64,000 nt of DNA from Litorivivens lipolytica (GCF_014191715.1 NZ_JACHWY010000002.1:682001-746000), one strand, 5' to 3'. Positions 52,504-62,190 are shown, counted from the first letter of the stretch. Notes: generated from the sequence alone by a model not told the origin. Numbers and translations are program-made.

Positions 52504-53688
52504 ATGCGTAAAATAATAATAACGATGGGCCTGATGGCTCTGTGTCTGGCGCTTTCCGCGTGTAACGACAGCAGCACAACCAATACCGGCACAACAAGAA
52601 CCACAGATGTCGTTGTTGAATCCTTTGCAAACGATTCAAGGGCCGTACTGTCGGACTACACCTTGGCGGCAGCACTCGAACCCCACTGTGAGCCGAGTGA
52701 GGTCTTTGACGCTGAGATCCCGGAAGCCTATCTGGTTTATCGCCGCAGCGAGCCCAGTCCGACCCGTCTGGTGGTTTTTGCGCATGGCATCGGACATGAC
52801 GCCGGCGAGTCCTGGGTGCCGCACATGCGTAGGCAGATCTTTGCCGCGGCAGGATTGCAGAATCAGCCGGGCAGCGTCGTCTTTCTCAGTACCAATTATC
52901 GCGATAACGGTGGCTTTCCAACCTTGCATGGTGCTCACGACACCATCGCGGCAACGCTGACGGTACTGCAGCGCTTTCCGACCATCGAAACCGTGTATTT
53001 GATGGGGGTTTCGATGGGCGGCGCGGTCTCCGGAACCGCCATTGCTGAGTCTATCGACCTGACCAGTGGGGGGCGCTTCAAAGATGTGAAGGAGCCGCTG
53101 TTCGATTACTGGCTGACCGTCGAAGGGGTCAGCAACATTGTGGAAACCTATGCTGAGGCACAGGCCGCCTTTCAAGCCGTAAACAACGGTACAGCGAAAC
53201 AAGCAATTGACGGTATGGAGCGCGACAATGGCGGTTCACCGGCAGAGTGTCCTTTTGCCTATCAGCGCCGTTCGCCCATGTTTCACGCAGCAACGATGAA
53301 AGCGGGCGGATTGCGTGCCGCCACGGTTATCCATCCGGTTAACGACGGCTTGGTGCCGCACAACCAGGGGCGGCAAATGGCTTCGGCCTTAACGACCGCG
53401 CTTATCCCTACGCAGTTTTACACCGTGACTCGTGTGCATCCGTGGCAGGATTCGGGTTCAACCGGAACCGGTACCTTGCAAGTTGGTGCGGTAGACCCTT
53501 ACTTGAACCTCGCGGGACATGCCTCGGAAAAAGATCCCATTCATCCGGTCATGGTTACCGCCTTCCAGCAACTGATGAAAATGCTGGACGGTAGCTACAA
53601 TGAAACCGTACCCTATTTCGAATGTATCATTGACCCCGAAATTCCCTCTGATAGCTGTCAGGTTGATCAATTTCAACTGCCTGAATAG
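52504..53688 (+). CDS. Alpha/beta-hydrolase lipoprotein
   Basis: A 394-residue envelope lipoprotein. The ATG at 52504 gives a lipoprotein signal (MRKIIITMGLMALCLALSAC, acylated Cys20). The hydrolase core has VVFAHGIGHDAGESW (oxyanion region), the nucleophile elbow GVSMGG (Ser170), a late acid in HPVNDGLVPHN and a His in LAGHASEKDP. This order fits an alpha/beta-hydrolase of esterase or peptidase type. The start has GGAAG upstream. It follows the LuxR-type gene and precedes a CoA-transferase family gene. The substrate is unknown. Confidence 0.8.
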   Translation: MRKIIITMGLMALCLALSACNDSSTTNTGTTRTTDVVVESFANDSRAVLSDYTLAAALEPHCEPSEVFDAEIPEAYLVYRRSEPSPTRLVVFAHGIGHDAGESWVPHMRRQIFAAAGLQNQPGSVVFLSTNYRDNGGFPTLHGAHDTIAATLTVLQRFPTIETVYLMGVSMGGAVSGTAIAESIDLTSGGRFKDVKEPLFDYWLTVEGVSNIVETYAEAQAAFQAVNNGTAKQAIDGMERDNGGSPAECPFAYQRRSPMFHAATMKAGGLRAATVIHPVNDGLVPHNQGRQMASALTTALIPTQFYTVTRVHPWQDSGSTGTGTLQVGAVDPYLNLAGHASEKDPIHPVMVTAFQQLMKMLDGSYNETVPYFECIIDPEIPSDSCQVDQFQLPE

Positions 53689-53735
53689 CGTCTGATTTAA
53701 CATGCTGTTGGGGTCATAGTGAAAGGTTTTAATCT

Positions 53736-55898
53736 ATGTCCCCACATCGGGTGCACTGGCATACCGACGCCGACCGAGTTGTCGACAGTCTGATCGAAAA
53801 ACTGGGAAAGAATCTTGTGGTGGCCTTGCCGCTCGGGCTTGGCAAGCCTGTGCCCATGGTGAACGCCCTCTATGCCCGTGCCAAACAGGATCGAAGTCTT
53901 AAACTCACCTTGCTGACAGCGCTCAGTTTGGCCCGCCCGCCGGTATCAGACGATTTGCGTGGCCGCTTTCTAAAGCCCGTACTCGACCGTGTCTACGATG
54001 GCGTGCCCGACCTTGATTATGTTGCGGATCTGGATAGCGGTTCTCTGTCTTCGAATATCACGATCAAAGAATTCTTTTTCCAGCCGGGTAGTCGCTTGGG
54101 TAATTTCAACGCCCAGTACCACTACATCAGCTCCAATTACACCCATGCGGCCCGGGACGTTTTCGACAACGGCTGCAATGTGGTTTTGCAAATGGTTGCC
54201 AGCCGGGACGATCGCGGATCGACGAGGCTCAGCATGAGCTGTAACCCTGATACTTCGCTTGAGCTGCGTCAGCGATTGCGTGATTCCGGCCGACCGTTTG
54301 TCAGCGTCGGGGTGGTCAATGAAGAACTGCCGTATATGTGCGGTGATGCGGAAGTCAGCACCGCTTTCTACGATCTGTTGCTGCGCGGCGAGCCCCATAA
54401 CCACCGCCTGTTCAGTGTTCCCAAATTGCAGCCGGTAGGTGGCGTAGATGCTCTGATCGGCCTGCATGCCAGTGCGCTGGTTCCCGATGGCGGTACCTTG
54501 CAGATTGGTATTGGGAGCATGGGTGACGCGGTCGCTCACGGCCTCTGCCTGCGACAGAAAGATAACGCACGTTACAAAGATGCCCTGATTCGCAGCGGTG
54601 TTCTCACGCCGGACAAGCGCGACATGCTCAAGACAATCGGTGGTACGGCCCCCTTTAAGACCGGTTTGTACGGTGCGACCGAAATGCTGGTGGAGGGGTT
54701 TCTGCATCTGTGGGATGCGGGTGTCCTGAAAAGAGAAGTGTATGATTTCTGGGCCTTGCAGCAATTGATCAACGAAGGCCGTTGTAACCCGCAAAAACTT
54801 GATGAAGACGTACTGCTGGGAATGGCTGAGTTAGGGGTGAGAGAGATCCGCGGTAAGGATTTCGCGATCCTGCAGTATCACGGGCTGTTCAATAATCACT
54901 GTAGCTATCGCGATGGCTATATCACAGCCCCCGACAGCACCAGTGTAGCCGCCAATGTTGCGAACCCCCACTCGCGACGAGTGCTGGCCAGCCAGTGTTT
55001 GGGAGAGCGGCTGATAAACGGGCGCCTGCTGCATGGTGGATTCTTTCTCGGCAGCGCAGGTTTTTACGAGCGCTTGCGACAGCTCCCGGATGATTTGCGT
55101 AAAAAAATCGACATGACCAGCGTCGAAAAAATCAATCAGTTGGACTTCAATCCACGTCTATACCGAGCCCAGCGTATCAATGCCCGCTTTATCAATACCG
55201 GCCTGAAAGTGACGCTGAACGGTGCGGTGGTTTCGGATACCTTGCAGAACGGGCAGGTGCTTTCCGGTGTCGGTGGGCAGTTTAATTTTGTCAGTATGGC
55301 CCACCAGCTGCTGACCGGTCGCTCGGTGATCATGATTCGCTCGGTGCGTGAAGGCAATGGGCATGCGGAGTCGAATATTGTTTGGGAGTACGGTTCCTGC
55401 ACCGTGCCGCGTCATCTGCGTGATCTGGTGGTGACTGAATACGGTATTGCCGATCTGCGCGGAAAATCGGACGGGGAAGTGATCAAGGCGCTGTTGAATA
55501 TCGCGGACTCCCGCTTCCAGCCCAATCTGCTGGCGAGGGCGGTAGCCGACGGTAAGGTCGAGCCCGAATATGCGATTCCACCCCAGTACCGCGATAACAC
55601 GCCAGCGCGAATTGCCCAGGTGATCGGTGAACTGCGTAAAACCGACAGTCTTCCCGCATACCCCTTCGGAACGGATTTCAGCGACGAAGAGTTACTGGTC
55701 GCAAAAACTCTGAAGGAGCTACAGGCCAGCGGATCTGGCGCCCTTCTTGACATACTAAAACCCTTGGGCAAACTGCCGCCGCAGGTTCACCACTGGCTTG
55801 AGGTGCTCGGGCTTTCCGGAACCGGTTCAATCAAGGATCGATTGCTGGAGCGGGTGCTGGCTCAGGCACTCAAACGCGCTTTCAAACAAGCCGCCTGA
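53736..55898 (+). CDS. Acetyl-CoA hydrolase/transferase family protein
   Basis: A 720-residue protein of the class I CoA-transferase/acetyl-CoA hydrolase family. The catalytic glutamate is probably Glu316 in LYGATEMLVEGFLHLWDAG, and VLSGVGGQFNFVSMA is the C-terminal GxGGQ motif. YGIADLRGKSDGEVIKALLNIAD is also typical. The protein is longer than the short members (about 430-500 residues) because of an extended C-terminal tail (about 620-720). It may transfer CoA between acyl groups or hydrolyse acyl-CoA; which one cannot be told. GAAAGG lies before the ATG. The gene is in the same direction as the preceding lipoprotein hydrolase (47-bp gap). Confidence 0.82.
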   Translation: MSPHRVHWHTDADRVVDSLIEKLGKNLVVALPLGLGKPVPMVNALYARAKQDRSLKLTLLTALSLARPPVSDDLRGRFLKPVLDRVYDGVPDLDYVADLDSGSLSSNITIKEFFFQPGSRLGNFNAQYHYISSNYTHAARDVFDNGCNVVLQMVASRDDRGSTRLSMSCNPDTSLELRQRLRDSGRPFVSVGVVNEELPYMCGDAEVSTAFYDLLLRGEPHNHRLFSVPKLQPVGGVDALIGLHASALVPDGGTLQIGIGSMGDAVAHGLCLRQKDNARYKDALIRSGVLTPDKRDMLKTIGGTAPFKTGLYGATEMLVEGFLHLWDAGVLKREVYDFWALQQLINEGRCNPQKLDEDVLLGMAELGVREIRGKDFAILQYHGLFNNHCSYRDGYITAPDSTSVAANVANPHSRRVLASQCLGERLINGRLLHGGFFLGSAGFYERLRQLPDDLRKKIDMTSVEKINQLDFNPRLYRAQRINARFINTGLKVTLNGAVVSDTLQNGQVLSGVGGQFNFVSMAHQLLTGRSVIMIRSVREGNGHAESNIVWEYGSCTVPRHLRDLVVTEYGIADLRGKSDGEVIKALLNIADSRFQPNLLARAVADGKVEPEYAIPPQYRDNTPARIAQVIGELRKTDSLPAYPFGTDFSDEELLVAKTLKELQASGSGALLDILKPLGKLPPQVHHWLEVLGLSGTGSIKDRLLERVLAQALKRAFKQAA

Positions 55899-55924
55899 TT
55901 CGCCGTAAACATTTCTTGTCCGGT

Positions 55925-55945
55925 CGTGAGCCGGTTCACGCTTTT
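55925..55945 (+). terminator. Weak hairpin after the CoA-transferase gene
   Basis: CGTGA (55925-55929) and TCACG (55936-55940) with a 6-nt loop are followed by CTTTT. The short stem makes this a low-confidence terminator. Confidence 0.3.
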
Positions 55946-56084
55946 GTCGCCTGACTTTGTGACCTTGGTCAGAACAGGCAAGCCAGCCCTCCCTAGAATC
56001 GGTCTGGTGCGCTCAGGCGCCTGACTACGCAAATTCTGAATAACAATGGCCTAACGCGAATTGCGCTTCGTTCGGAGTCCCTTT

Positions 56085-57917
56085 ATGAAAAAAATAGTGT
56101 TTCCACTGGTCTGTGTCTCGCTGCTTGCGGGCTGTCAGTCCGAGTCGGATGACGCCGCAGCCGAGGCGGTGAATACAGCCCCTGAGTCGGTGCTGGAAAC
56201 GGCAACATCACAGGTTGCACGGGTGGGTGAGGCGGTTGACGGCCGCTACATTGTGGTATTGAACAAATTGGATGTACTTGGGCTGAGCGATCTCACCGAG
56301 CAGATCAATACCCTGGCGACGAGCTATGGCTTCAGTGTGGATACGATCTACGAGCATGCCCTGACCGGTTTTGTAGCGGAAATGACAACCGATATCGCCG
56401 CGCTGTTGGCACAGAATCCGCTGGTGAATTACATCGAACAGGATCGCATTGTTGGCGCGACCACTGTGCAGGCGAATGCAACCTGGGGGCTGGATCGCGT
56501 TGACCAGCCTTCACTGCCGCTGGATGGTAATTACAGTTATGCCGCGAATGGTAACGGTGTGCATGCCTACATCATTGATACGGGTATTCGCGGTACGCAT
56601 AGCGAGTTTAGTGGCCGTATGGGCGCGGGCTTTAACACCGTTGGTGGCGGCGGTTTTCTCGGTATCGGTGGTAGTGGTGCCGATCCGGATGACACCGGTG
56701 ATTGCAATGGTCACGGCACTCACGTGGCAGGCACCGTTGGTGGCACGGTCTACGGTGTTGCCAAAAATGTCACCCTCTATCCGGTGCGAGTGCTGGACTG
56801 CAATGGCAGCGGCCTGAACTCCGGCGTTATTTCCGGTGTGGAATGGGTTATGTCTAACCATCAGAAGCCGGCGGTTGCCAATATGAGTCTCGGTGGCGGT
56901 AATAGCACCGCTCTGGATAATGCGGTTCGTTCGGCGATCAATGCGGGCGTGACCTTTGTGGTCGCTGCCGGCAATGACAATGCCGATGCCTGTAACGGCT
57001 CGCCTAACCGTGTCGCTGAGGCGCTGACGGTCGGGTCGACAACCTCCAGTGATGGTCGTTCTTCCTTCTCGAATAAAGGCACCTGTGTAGACGTGTTCGC
57101 ACCGGGCTCCAGTATCCGTTCGGCAGGTATCAACAATGACAGCAGCACCGCAACCATGAGCGGTACCTCGATGGCGGCTCCTCATGTCGCGGGTATTGCG
57201 GCGCTTTATCTGAATGCCAACCCGCAGGCCCAGCCGGGTGAAGTCTTCACTGCGGTGCTGAATGCGAGTGCTGCGGGTCAATTGAGTGGGCTCGGTGCAG
57301 GCTCGCCAAACCTGTTGGCACAGAATACGGTTGCGGGCGAAGGTGTTGATTTGCCACCGGTGGCGCGGATGAGCGTGGACTGCACAGAGCTGGTCTGTCA
57401 GTTTGATGCGACTGCAAGTGCCGACGACAACGGGGTTTCTTCTTACGTCTGGGATTTTGGTGACGGCGCGAGCAGTGTTGCGGCTCAGGTCAGCCATACC
57501 TACGCGGCTGCAGGCAGCTACACCGTCAGCCTGCAGGTATTGGATGCCGCTGGTCAGAGCGACACCCAAACCCAGACCATTGCGGTAACCGAAGCGAGTG
57601 CCGGCCCTTGCACGGACTGCACCTATCAGGGCGGCACCCTGAATAACGGTCAAGTGGTCTATATCCCTGCTCAAGGCTTCAGCAGCAACGGTGGTCGCTT
57701 CCAGGCCTGGCTTGAAGGGCCGGCCAATGCCGACTTCGACATTCGTCTGGAGCGCTACAGCTGCAGTCTGTTTTGTGGCTGGAGTAGTGTGGCCCGTTCT
57801 GAAAGTAACAGCAGCAGCGAGCAGATTGATTACAACGGCGGCTCGGGCAACTACCGCTGGCGTGTCAGCAGCTACAGCGGCTCCGGAGATTACGATTTCT
57901 GGTACAGCAACCCCTGA
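56085..57917 (+). CDS. Subtilisin-like serine protease lipoprotein (S8) with I9 and PKD domains
   Basis: A 610-residue protease precursor. The ATG at 56085 (GGAG upstream) gives a lipoprotein signal ending SLLAGC (Cys17). An inhibitor-I9 propeptide (about 52-125) precedes the S8 domain with Asp165 ([13 protein letters not shown]), His210 (GHGTHVAG), the oxyanion Asn near 297 (AAGND) and Ser362 ([12 protein letters not shown]). A PKD domain (about 430-515, YVWDFGDG) and a C-terminal pre-peptidase-like domain (about 520-610) follow. Such tails often occur on type II-secreted enzymes, and a complete T2SS is in this window, but the lipobox suggests membrane or surface attachment. It is the only gene between the CoA-transferase and SnoaL genes. 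Confidence 0.88.
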   Translation: MKKIVFPLVCVSLLAGCQSESDDAAAEAVNTAPESVLETATSQVARVGEAVDGRYIVVLNKLDVLGLSDLTEQINTLATSYGFSVDTIYEHALTGFVAEMTTDIAALLAQNPLVNYIEQDRIVGATTVQANATWGLDRVDQPSLPLDGNYSYAANGNGVHAYIIDTGIRGTHSEFSGRMGAGFNTVGGGGFLGIGGSGADPDDTGDCNGHGTHVAGTVGGTVYGVAKNVTLYPVRVLDCNGSGLNSGVISGVEWVMSNHQKPAVANMSLGGGNSTALDNAVRSAINAGVTFVVAAGNDNADACNGSPNRVAEALTVGSTTSSDGRSSFSNKGTCVDVFAPGSSIRSAGINNDSSTATMSGTSMAAPHVAGIAALYLNANPQAQPGEVFTAVLNASAAGQLSGLGAGSPNLLAQNTVAGEGVDLPPVARMSVDCTELVCQFDATASADDNGVSSYVWDFGDGASSVAAQVSHTYAAAGSYTVSLQVLDAAGQSDTQTQTIAVTEASAGPCTDCTYQGGTLNNGQVVYIPAQGFSSNGGRFQAWLEGPANADFDIRLERYSCSLFCGWSSVARSESNSSSEQIDYNGGSGNYRWRVSSYSGSGDYDFWYSNP

Positions 57918-58081
57918 GCTTGATCTCCCTCGGCGGCGGGTGGGGCGATTGTCCCGCCCACTGCCAATCCTACCTACTCTTGCACTCGCCCGATCACTGC
58001 CTCACCCGTTCGTGTCATTGCAAGTTCTCGCCTCCCTCTTTACTGTCCAGACTGTTCTCATAAAAAGAAGAGGGTGGTTCT

Positions 58082-58477
58082 ATGGGCAACGCCTACAAAG
58101 CGCAGGAAGCGAGTTTTCAGTCTGGTAAATATGTTATTGCGGGTGATCGCGAAGGCTGGTTGAGTCTGTTTGCCGACGATGCGGTTGTGCAGGATCCGGT
58201 TGGTGAATCCCCCCTCGATCCCACCGGCAAGGGCCATCGCGGCAAAGACGCCATTGCGGCGTTTTACGACATGGTGATTGGCCCCGGTGATATGCAGAAG
58301 TTTGAGATTACCGGCTCTCACCCGGCGGGCGATGAGTGCGCCAACGTAGTTGAAATCCGGAATGTGCTGGGTGATACGGTGGTGGAGATGCAAATGGTGG
58401 TGGTGTATACCGCTAATGACGAGGGCAAATTGACCTCGCTCAAGGCCTACTGGGACTTCAATAAAACCATGGGTTGA
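58082..58477 (+). CDS. SnoaL/NTF2-fold protein (ketosteroid-isomerase-like)
   Basis: A 131-residue protein with a cone-shaped NTF2-like fold predicted from DREGWLSLFADDAVVQDPVG, KGHRGKDAIAAFYDMVI and VVEMQMVVVYTANDEGKLTSLKAYWDF. The family includes ketosteroid isomerase, SnoaL cyclase and many unassigned proteins. Steroid-type genes lie elsewhere in the window, so an isomerase or ligand-binding role is possible; the key catalytic Tyr/Asp pair of KSI is not clearly placed, so I do not assign activity. GGGTGG precedes the ATG. Confidence 0.75.
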   Translation: MGNAYKAQEASFQSGKYVIAGDREGWLSLFADDAVVQDPVGESPLDPTGKGHRGKDAIAAFYDMVIGPGDMQKFEITGSHPAGDECANVVEIRNVLGDTVVEMQMVVVYTANDEGKLTSLKAYWDFNKTMG

Positions 58478-58495
58478 TTGCGGTTTTGGTAAGTC

Positions 58496-58517
58496 GCGAG
58501 GCCCTTCGGGGCCCCGC
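58496..58517. terminator. TTCG-loop hairpin between convergent genes
   Basis: GCGAGGCCC (58496-58504), loop TTCG, GGGCCCCGC (58509-58517) forms a 9-bp stem with one mismatch. It lies between the SnoaL-like gene and the lipase foldase gene on the other strand and could end both transcripts, although T runs are weak. Confidence 0.55.
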
Positions 58518-58520
58518 TGA

Positions 58521-59561
58521 TCACTCCCGACCGATGCGCCGCTGACCGGCGTAGCGGTAAAATCCCGCTGCTTCTTCCTGTCGAATCAGCGCAGCATCAT
58601 TACCAAATACGCTCTGTTGCAGGGCGTACAGTTCTTCTTGCTGGCGGCTGCCATCGTAGCGGCTGAGAATATCTTCGCGGCGGGCCATATAATCCTGCCC
58701 GGTACTCCAGGCCTGATCACGCTGGTTATCCAGCGCCTCCCAGCGATCCAGCGCCTCCTCATCCATGCCCAGCGATTGTCGCAGGCTGCGCAATTCGGCA
58801 CGCCGCTCGGTCGCGGGTAACTCGCGCAGGCTGGACTGAACAGACGGCAACTGAATGAACTTGTTCATCAGCTCTGTCTGGCGACTCTGTATGAATGCCT
58901 CGCTGTGTTCTCCGTAGTTCTGCTCGATCACGTTGACTAAAGAGCCAAGCTTTTCCTGCAGGTTGGAGCTGCTGGATTGATCCAGTTCAATTAGTGCATC
59001 GGAAATGTTCTGGTTGCGGATTTCTGCCGCCCAGATCACCTCGGCGTCCTCGCCGAAGGCCGCGTAGCGTTTATCCCACAACGCCTGTCGTCGATCTTCT
59101 GGCGACATTTGCTGCAGTTGTTTGCGATCAGCCAGCAGCCATTCGTTGTAGCGCTCCAGTGAGTCGAATTTGTTTAGCAATTCGTCGGCAAGTTCGGGGA
59201 AACTGGCGCCCAATAGGGCGGCAACACGGCTGCGCCAGTCGTCAGGGTAGTGTTCGCGCAGATAGGAAATCACCTGTTCGATCAGGCGAATCTGAGCGTG
59301 CTGGATATGAATATGCGGTGCAAAGCGCCCCTGCATGTCAGCGATAAAAAACGCGTCGCGTTCTTGGTCGCTGTTCCATTGTCGGGTGCTATTGGTGTCT
59401 TTGGATGGCGCGCTGGCGTGCGCGTCAGGTTTGGCATTGATGCTTGCCACAGGTTCAACAGTTGGCTCTTGCGAAGGCGAATCACGCTCTGGCCAAAAGG
59501 TGAAAACCAGTGCAGCAAGCGCTGCACTGGTTCCCAGAGTGATGGAAAGTTTCTTCGTCAC
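58521..59561 (-). CDS. Lipase-specific foldase (Lif)-like steric chaperone
   Basis: A 346-residue inner-membrane-anchored periplasmic protein. One N-terminal helix (SITLGTSAALAALVFTFW, about 5-22) and a Pro/Ser-rich linker (to about 62) precede a long, highly helical domain rich in Gln, Glu and Arg, with repeated RAELRSLRQSLGMDEEALDR-type segments like the lipase-chaperone scaffold. The gene lies 12 bp downstream of a lipase gene on the same strand, the usual lip-lif arrangement. The Lif consensus RxxFDYxLS is not evident; FFIADMQGRF occupies the comparable early part. The start is a GTG after GGAGG. Confidence 0.75.
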   Translation of the reverse strand: MTKKLSITLGTSAALAALVFTFWPERDSPSQEPTVEPVASINAKPDAHASAPSKDTNSTRQWNSDQERDAFFIADMQGRFAPHIHIQHAQIRLIEQVISYLREHYPDDWRSRVAALLGASFPELADELLNKFDSLERYNEWLLADRKQLQQMSPEDRRQALWDKRYAAFGEDAEVIWAAEIRNQNISDALIELDQSSSSNLQEKLGSLVNVIEQNYGEHSEAFIQSRQTELMNKFIQLPSVQSSLRELPATERRAELRSLRQSLGMDEEALDRWEALDNQRDQAWSTGQDYMARREDILSRYDGSRQQEELYALQQSVFGNDAALIRQEEAAGFYRYAGQRRIGRE

Positions 59562-59573
59562 AACAACCTCCGC

Positions 59574-60689
59574 TTAAAAGCCGTTGTCGGCAATAAAGTC
59601 GGTGATCGCGGCGTAGAATTCCATTTCGTCAAAGGTGTCCGGCGGTACCCCGATGATGTCCAGATGGTCCTGATTAATCTTCCAGGCATGGGACGTCATT
59701 TGAGTGGCATCCGGTGCATTGAGGTCAGCGACATAGCCGGTATTGGTCTGGGTCCAGACATAGTCCAGGCAGCCGTAGCATTCCCAGTACTCTAGCCGGT
59801 AGCCCATCTGCTGGGAATTGATACCCACTAGGCCGTCGTCGTCGTGGTCGCTGGCATTGCCGTCACCGGTACCCAGTGCGCCGTCGCCGTTGGCATCGTA
59901 GGTGGCGTAGCCGTCACCATCGATCTCGGTCCAAAGCTCTTTGAGCAGGTAGAGGGCCGGGTTCATGTTGCCATTGTCCTGACCGGTCAGCAGGCTGCGG
60001 CTGCGCTCAATGTTGGCTGTGCCCGCCGGGTAGGCCTGGTTAAAGGCGTAGGTACCGGTGGTGACACCATCATTGGGGTCGTAGTCGTGATTGACCAGCT
60101 GCTTCAACGCTGCAATGGCATCGTTGCCGCCGCCGTAAATCACGTTGCCGAAGTATTCAGCCAGAGTCTCCAGAATGGAGGTCACGCCGGGCTGCATATT
60201 CAGCACATATTGGGCAATGGGCGAACCACGGTGGGGGGATGAAATACTGATGCCGTATTTCACAACCCGGTAGCCGCGATTGTCGTTCAACAGTTTGGCC
60301 GCCTTGCGCAAGTCGAGACCGCCCTGAGAATGGCCAATGATGTTGACGTGGCTGTGACCGGATGAGGCCAGATAGTTCTGGATATCCTGGTACAGCTCGT
60401 AGCCGCGCTGCTCGGAGCTGGCGAACGGTGTTACCGATGCGACAAATGATTCCTGTCCGGAATTGATGTCGTGGTTACAGTAGTACTCGCCCCAAGAGCA
60501 GGTATCGAGGACGTAAACACCGTAGTCGTCGCCCCAGTAGTCATAGCCGAGAATATCGTCAAAGCCACCCATACCGTGGGCGAAGACAATGGGGTAAGTG
60601 GTTCGATTGGCATCCCTTGCCATTGCGGGTCCGGTGAGCAGACTGCAGGTCACCAGCAGGGCTGTTGCCAGCCTTGTTCGCATGTTCAT
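59574..60689 (-). CDS. Secreted triacylglycerol lipase (alpha/beta hydrolase)
   Basis: A 371-residue lipase with a Sec signal (residues 1-25, ending PAMARD). The fold has YPIVFAHGMGG (oxyanion), Ser121 in GHSQGG, an Asp near HDDDGLVGINSQQMG and a His in KINQDHLDI, matching the order of family I (Pseudomonas/Burkholderia) lipases, where the last two also lie close to a structural calcium site. A Asp/Gly-rich insert (DGDGYATYDANGDG, then GTGDGNASDHDDDG) looks like an extra calcium-binding loop. AAGGAG precedes the ATG. Its foldase gene follows; export is probably by the type II system. Cysteines may form disulfides (TCSWGEYYC and ECYGC). Confidence 0.88.
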   Translation of the reverse strand: MNMRTRLATALLVTCSLLTGPAMARDANRTTYPIVFAHGMGGFDDILGYDYWGDDYGVYVLDTCSWGEYYCNHDINSGQESFVASVTPFASSEQRGYELYQDIQNYLASSGHSHVNIIGHSQGGLDLRKAAKLLNDNRGYRVVKYGISISSPHRGSPIAQYVLNMQPGVTSILETLAEYFGNVIYGGGNDAIAALKQLVNHDYDPNDGVTTGTYAFNQAYPAGTANIERSRSLLTGQDNGNMNPALYLLKELWTEIDGDGYATYDANGDGALGTGDGNASDHDDDGLVGINSQQMGYRLEYWECYGCLDYVWTQTNTGYVADLNAPDATQMTSHAWKINQDHLDIIGVPPDTFDEMEFYAAITDFIADNGF

Positions 60690-60811
60690 ACGTTTCTCCT
60701 TCTTCGTTATCGCTTGTTATCTTGGCCCTGAGGCCGGAGCGTGTATGACAAACTGCGTCAATGATTGCTTACTGCCTGTTTTCCTCCCTTTCGATAATTT
60801 TGAATGTGAAT

Positions 60812-60838
60812 AAAAAACGCCGGCACAAGGCCGGCGTT
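60812..60838 (-). terminator. Intrinsic terminator after acyl-CoA dehydrogenase
   Basis: On the minus strand, AACGCCGGC, loop CTTGT, GCCGGCGTT (60816-60838) is followed by TTTTAT (60812-60817 region). It is a 9-bp GC-rich stem with a T run right after the acyl-CoA dehydrogenase stop. Confidence 0.85.
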
Positions 60839-60846
60839 GTCCGTTC

Positions 60847-61989
60847 TTACTTCACCAGTTCGCGACCGATGATCAGTTTCATGATTTCGTTGGTGCCGCC
60901 GTAAATGCGCTGTACGCGCGCATCTGCCCAGGCGCGCGCTACTGGGTATTCCCACATAAAGCCGTAGCCACCGTGGAGTTGCAGACACTCGTCCATTACC
61001 TTGCCCTGCAGATCGGTGCTGAGTAGTTTGGCTTTGGCTGCGGTTACTGCATCCAGTTTTTCTTCGATGTGGAGTTCCAGGCAGCGGTCGATAAAGACCG
61101 TGGCCGAGGTGAGTTCGGTCTCCAGCTCTGCCAGTTTGAACTGGGTGTTCTGGAAGGTGGCAATCGATTTGCCAAAAGCCTTGCGCTCGGTGACGTAGGT
61201 GATGGTCTGTTCCAGAATGCTCTGGGCACTGTGGATCGCAAGGATGGCGATGTTCAGGCGCTCCTGCGGCAGATCCTGCATCAGATACACAAAGCCCATG
61301 CCTTCTTCGCCCAGCAGGGCATCCTTCGGTACGCGTACGTCTTGGAAGAACAGCTCAGATGTATCCTGAGCCTTCAGGCCGATCTTGTTCAGGTTTTTGC
61401 CTTTCTCGAAACCGGGGGTGCCGGCTTCTACCAGAAACAAACTGGTGCCCTTGGCGCCTGCAGAGGGGTCGGTTTTAGCCACCACGACCACCAGATCAGC
61501 GTGCTGGCCGTTGGTGATGAAGGTCTTGGAACCGTTGATGACGTAGTCGTCGCCATCTTTGATCGCGGTGGTTTTGATGCCTTGCAGATCCGATCCGGCA
61601 GCGGGTTCAGTCATGGCAATCGCGGTAACGATTTCACCGGTCACACACTTGGGCAGGTACTTCTGCTTTTGTTCCTCGGTGCCGTAGCGGACGATGTAGG
61701 GAACCGCGATATCGGAGTGCAGACCCCAGCCGATGCCGGTCAGGCCGGAACGGGCACATTCTTCATCCACAATGGCGTTGTAACGGAAATCAACACCGAC
61801 GCCGCCGTATTCTTCCGGAACCGTGGGAGCCAGAAAGCCCTGCTCGCCAGCCTTGTTCCACAGAGCACGGTCGACTTCGCCGTCTTTTTCCCACTGCTCG
61901 TGGTAGGGAGCGGCTTCCGTCTCCAGAAATTTCCGTACAGACTCGCGGAACATTTCGTGCTCGGATTCATAAACGGTACGTGGGATCAT
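60847..61989 (-). CDS. Acyl-CoA dehydrogenase
   Basis: A 380-residue FAD-dependent enzyme that introduces an alpha-beta double bond into acyl-CoA. AMTEPAAGSDLQGIKT (FAD/substrate site), GSKTFITNG, QERLNIAILAIHSAQ, QLHGGYGFMWEYPV and the catalytic Glu368 in YGGTNEIMKLIIGREL are typical of the ACAD family. The substrate chain length is not predictable, but MIPRTVYESEHEMFRESVRK resembles medium/long-chain types. GAGGATG is upstream of the ATG. It lies downstream of the lipase gene on the same strand but after a separate intergenic region. Confidence 0.93.
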   Translation of the reverse strand: MIPRTVYESEHEMFRESVRKFLETEAAPYHEQWEKDGEVDRALWNKAGEQGFLAPTVPEEYGGVGVDFRYNAIVDEECARSGLTGIGWGLHSDIAVPYIVRYGTEEQKQKYLPKCVTGEIVTAIAMTEPAAGSDLQGIKTTAIKDGDDYVINGSKTFITNGQHADLVVVVAKTDPSAGAKGTSLFLVEAGTPGFEKGKNLNKIGLKAQDTSELFFQDVRVPKDALLGEEGMGFVYLMQDLPQERLNIAILAIHSAQSILEQTITYVTERKAFGKSIATFQNTQFKLAELETELTSATVFIDRCLELHIEEKLDAVTAAKAKLLSTDLQGKVMDECLQLHGGYGFMWEYPVARAWADARVQRIYGGTNEIMKLIIGRELVK

Positions 61990-62190
61990 GCTGTCTCATC
62001 CTCTAATGTTGATACTGCTTACTTGAGTTGTAGCTTACTACGGGAGCAAGCGCCAGTGGATCACGTAGCTTAATAGTGGACATTCACACGGAAAAGCCGA
62101 CATGAAATGTCCGGTCTACGGGCATTCTGCCGTTCACAGCCCCCGGCACTGCGACTATCATAGAGCGCTTTGTGGTAAAGGAGTGTTGCC

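Noticed and set aside
56511-57674. Minus-strand 387-codon frame opposite the subtilase
   Set aside because: Antisense to the catalytic triad region of the protease and rich in Arg/Thr, a common artefact.
61069-62073. Plus-strand 334-codon frame opposite the acyl-CoA dehydrogenase
   Set aside because: Antisense to conserved ACAD motifs and without a plausible start.
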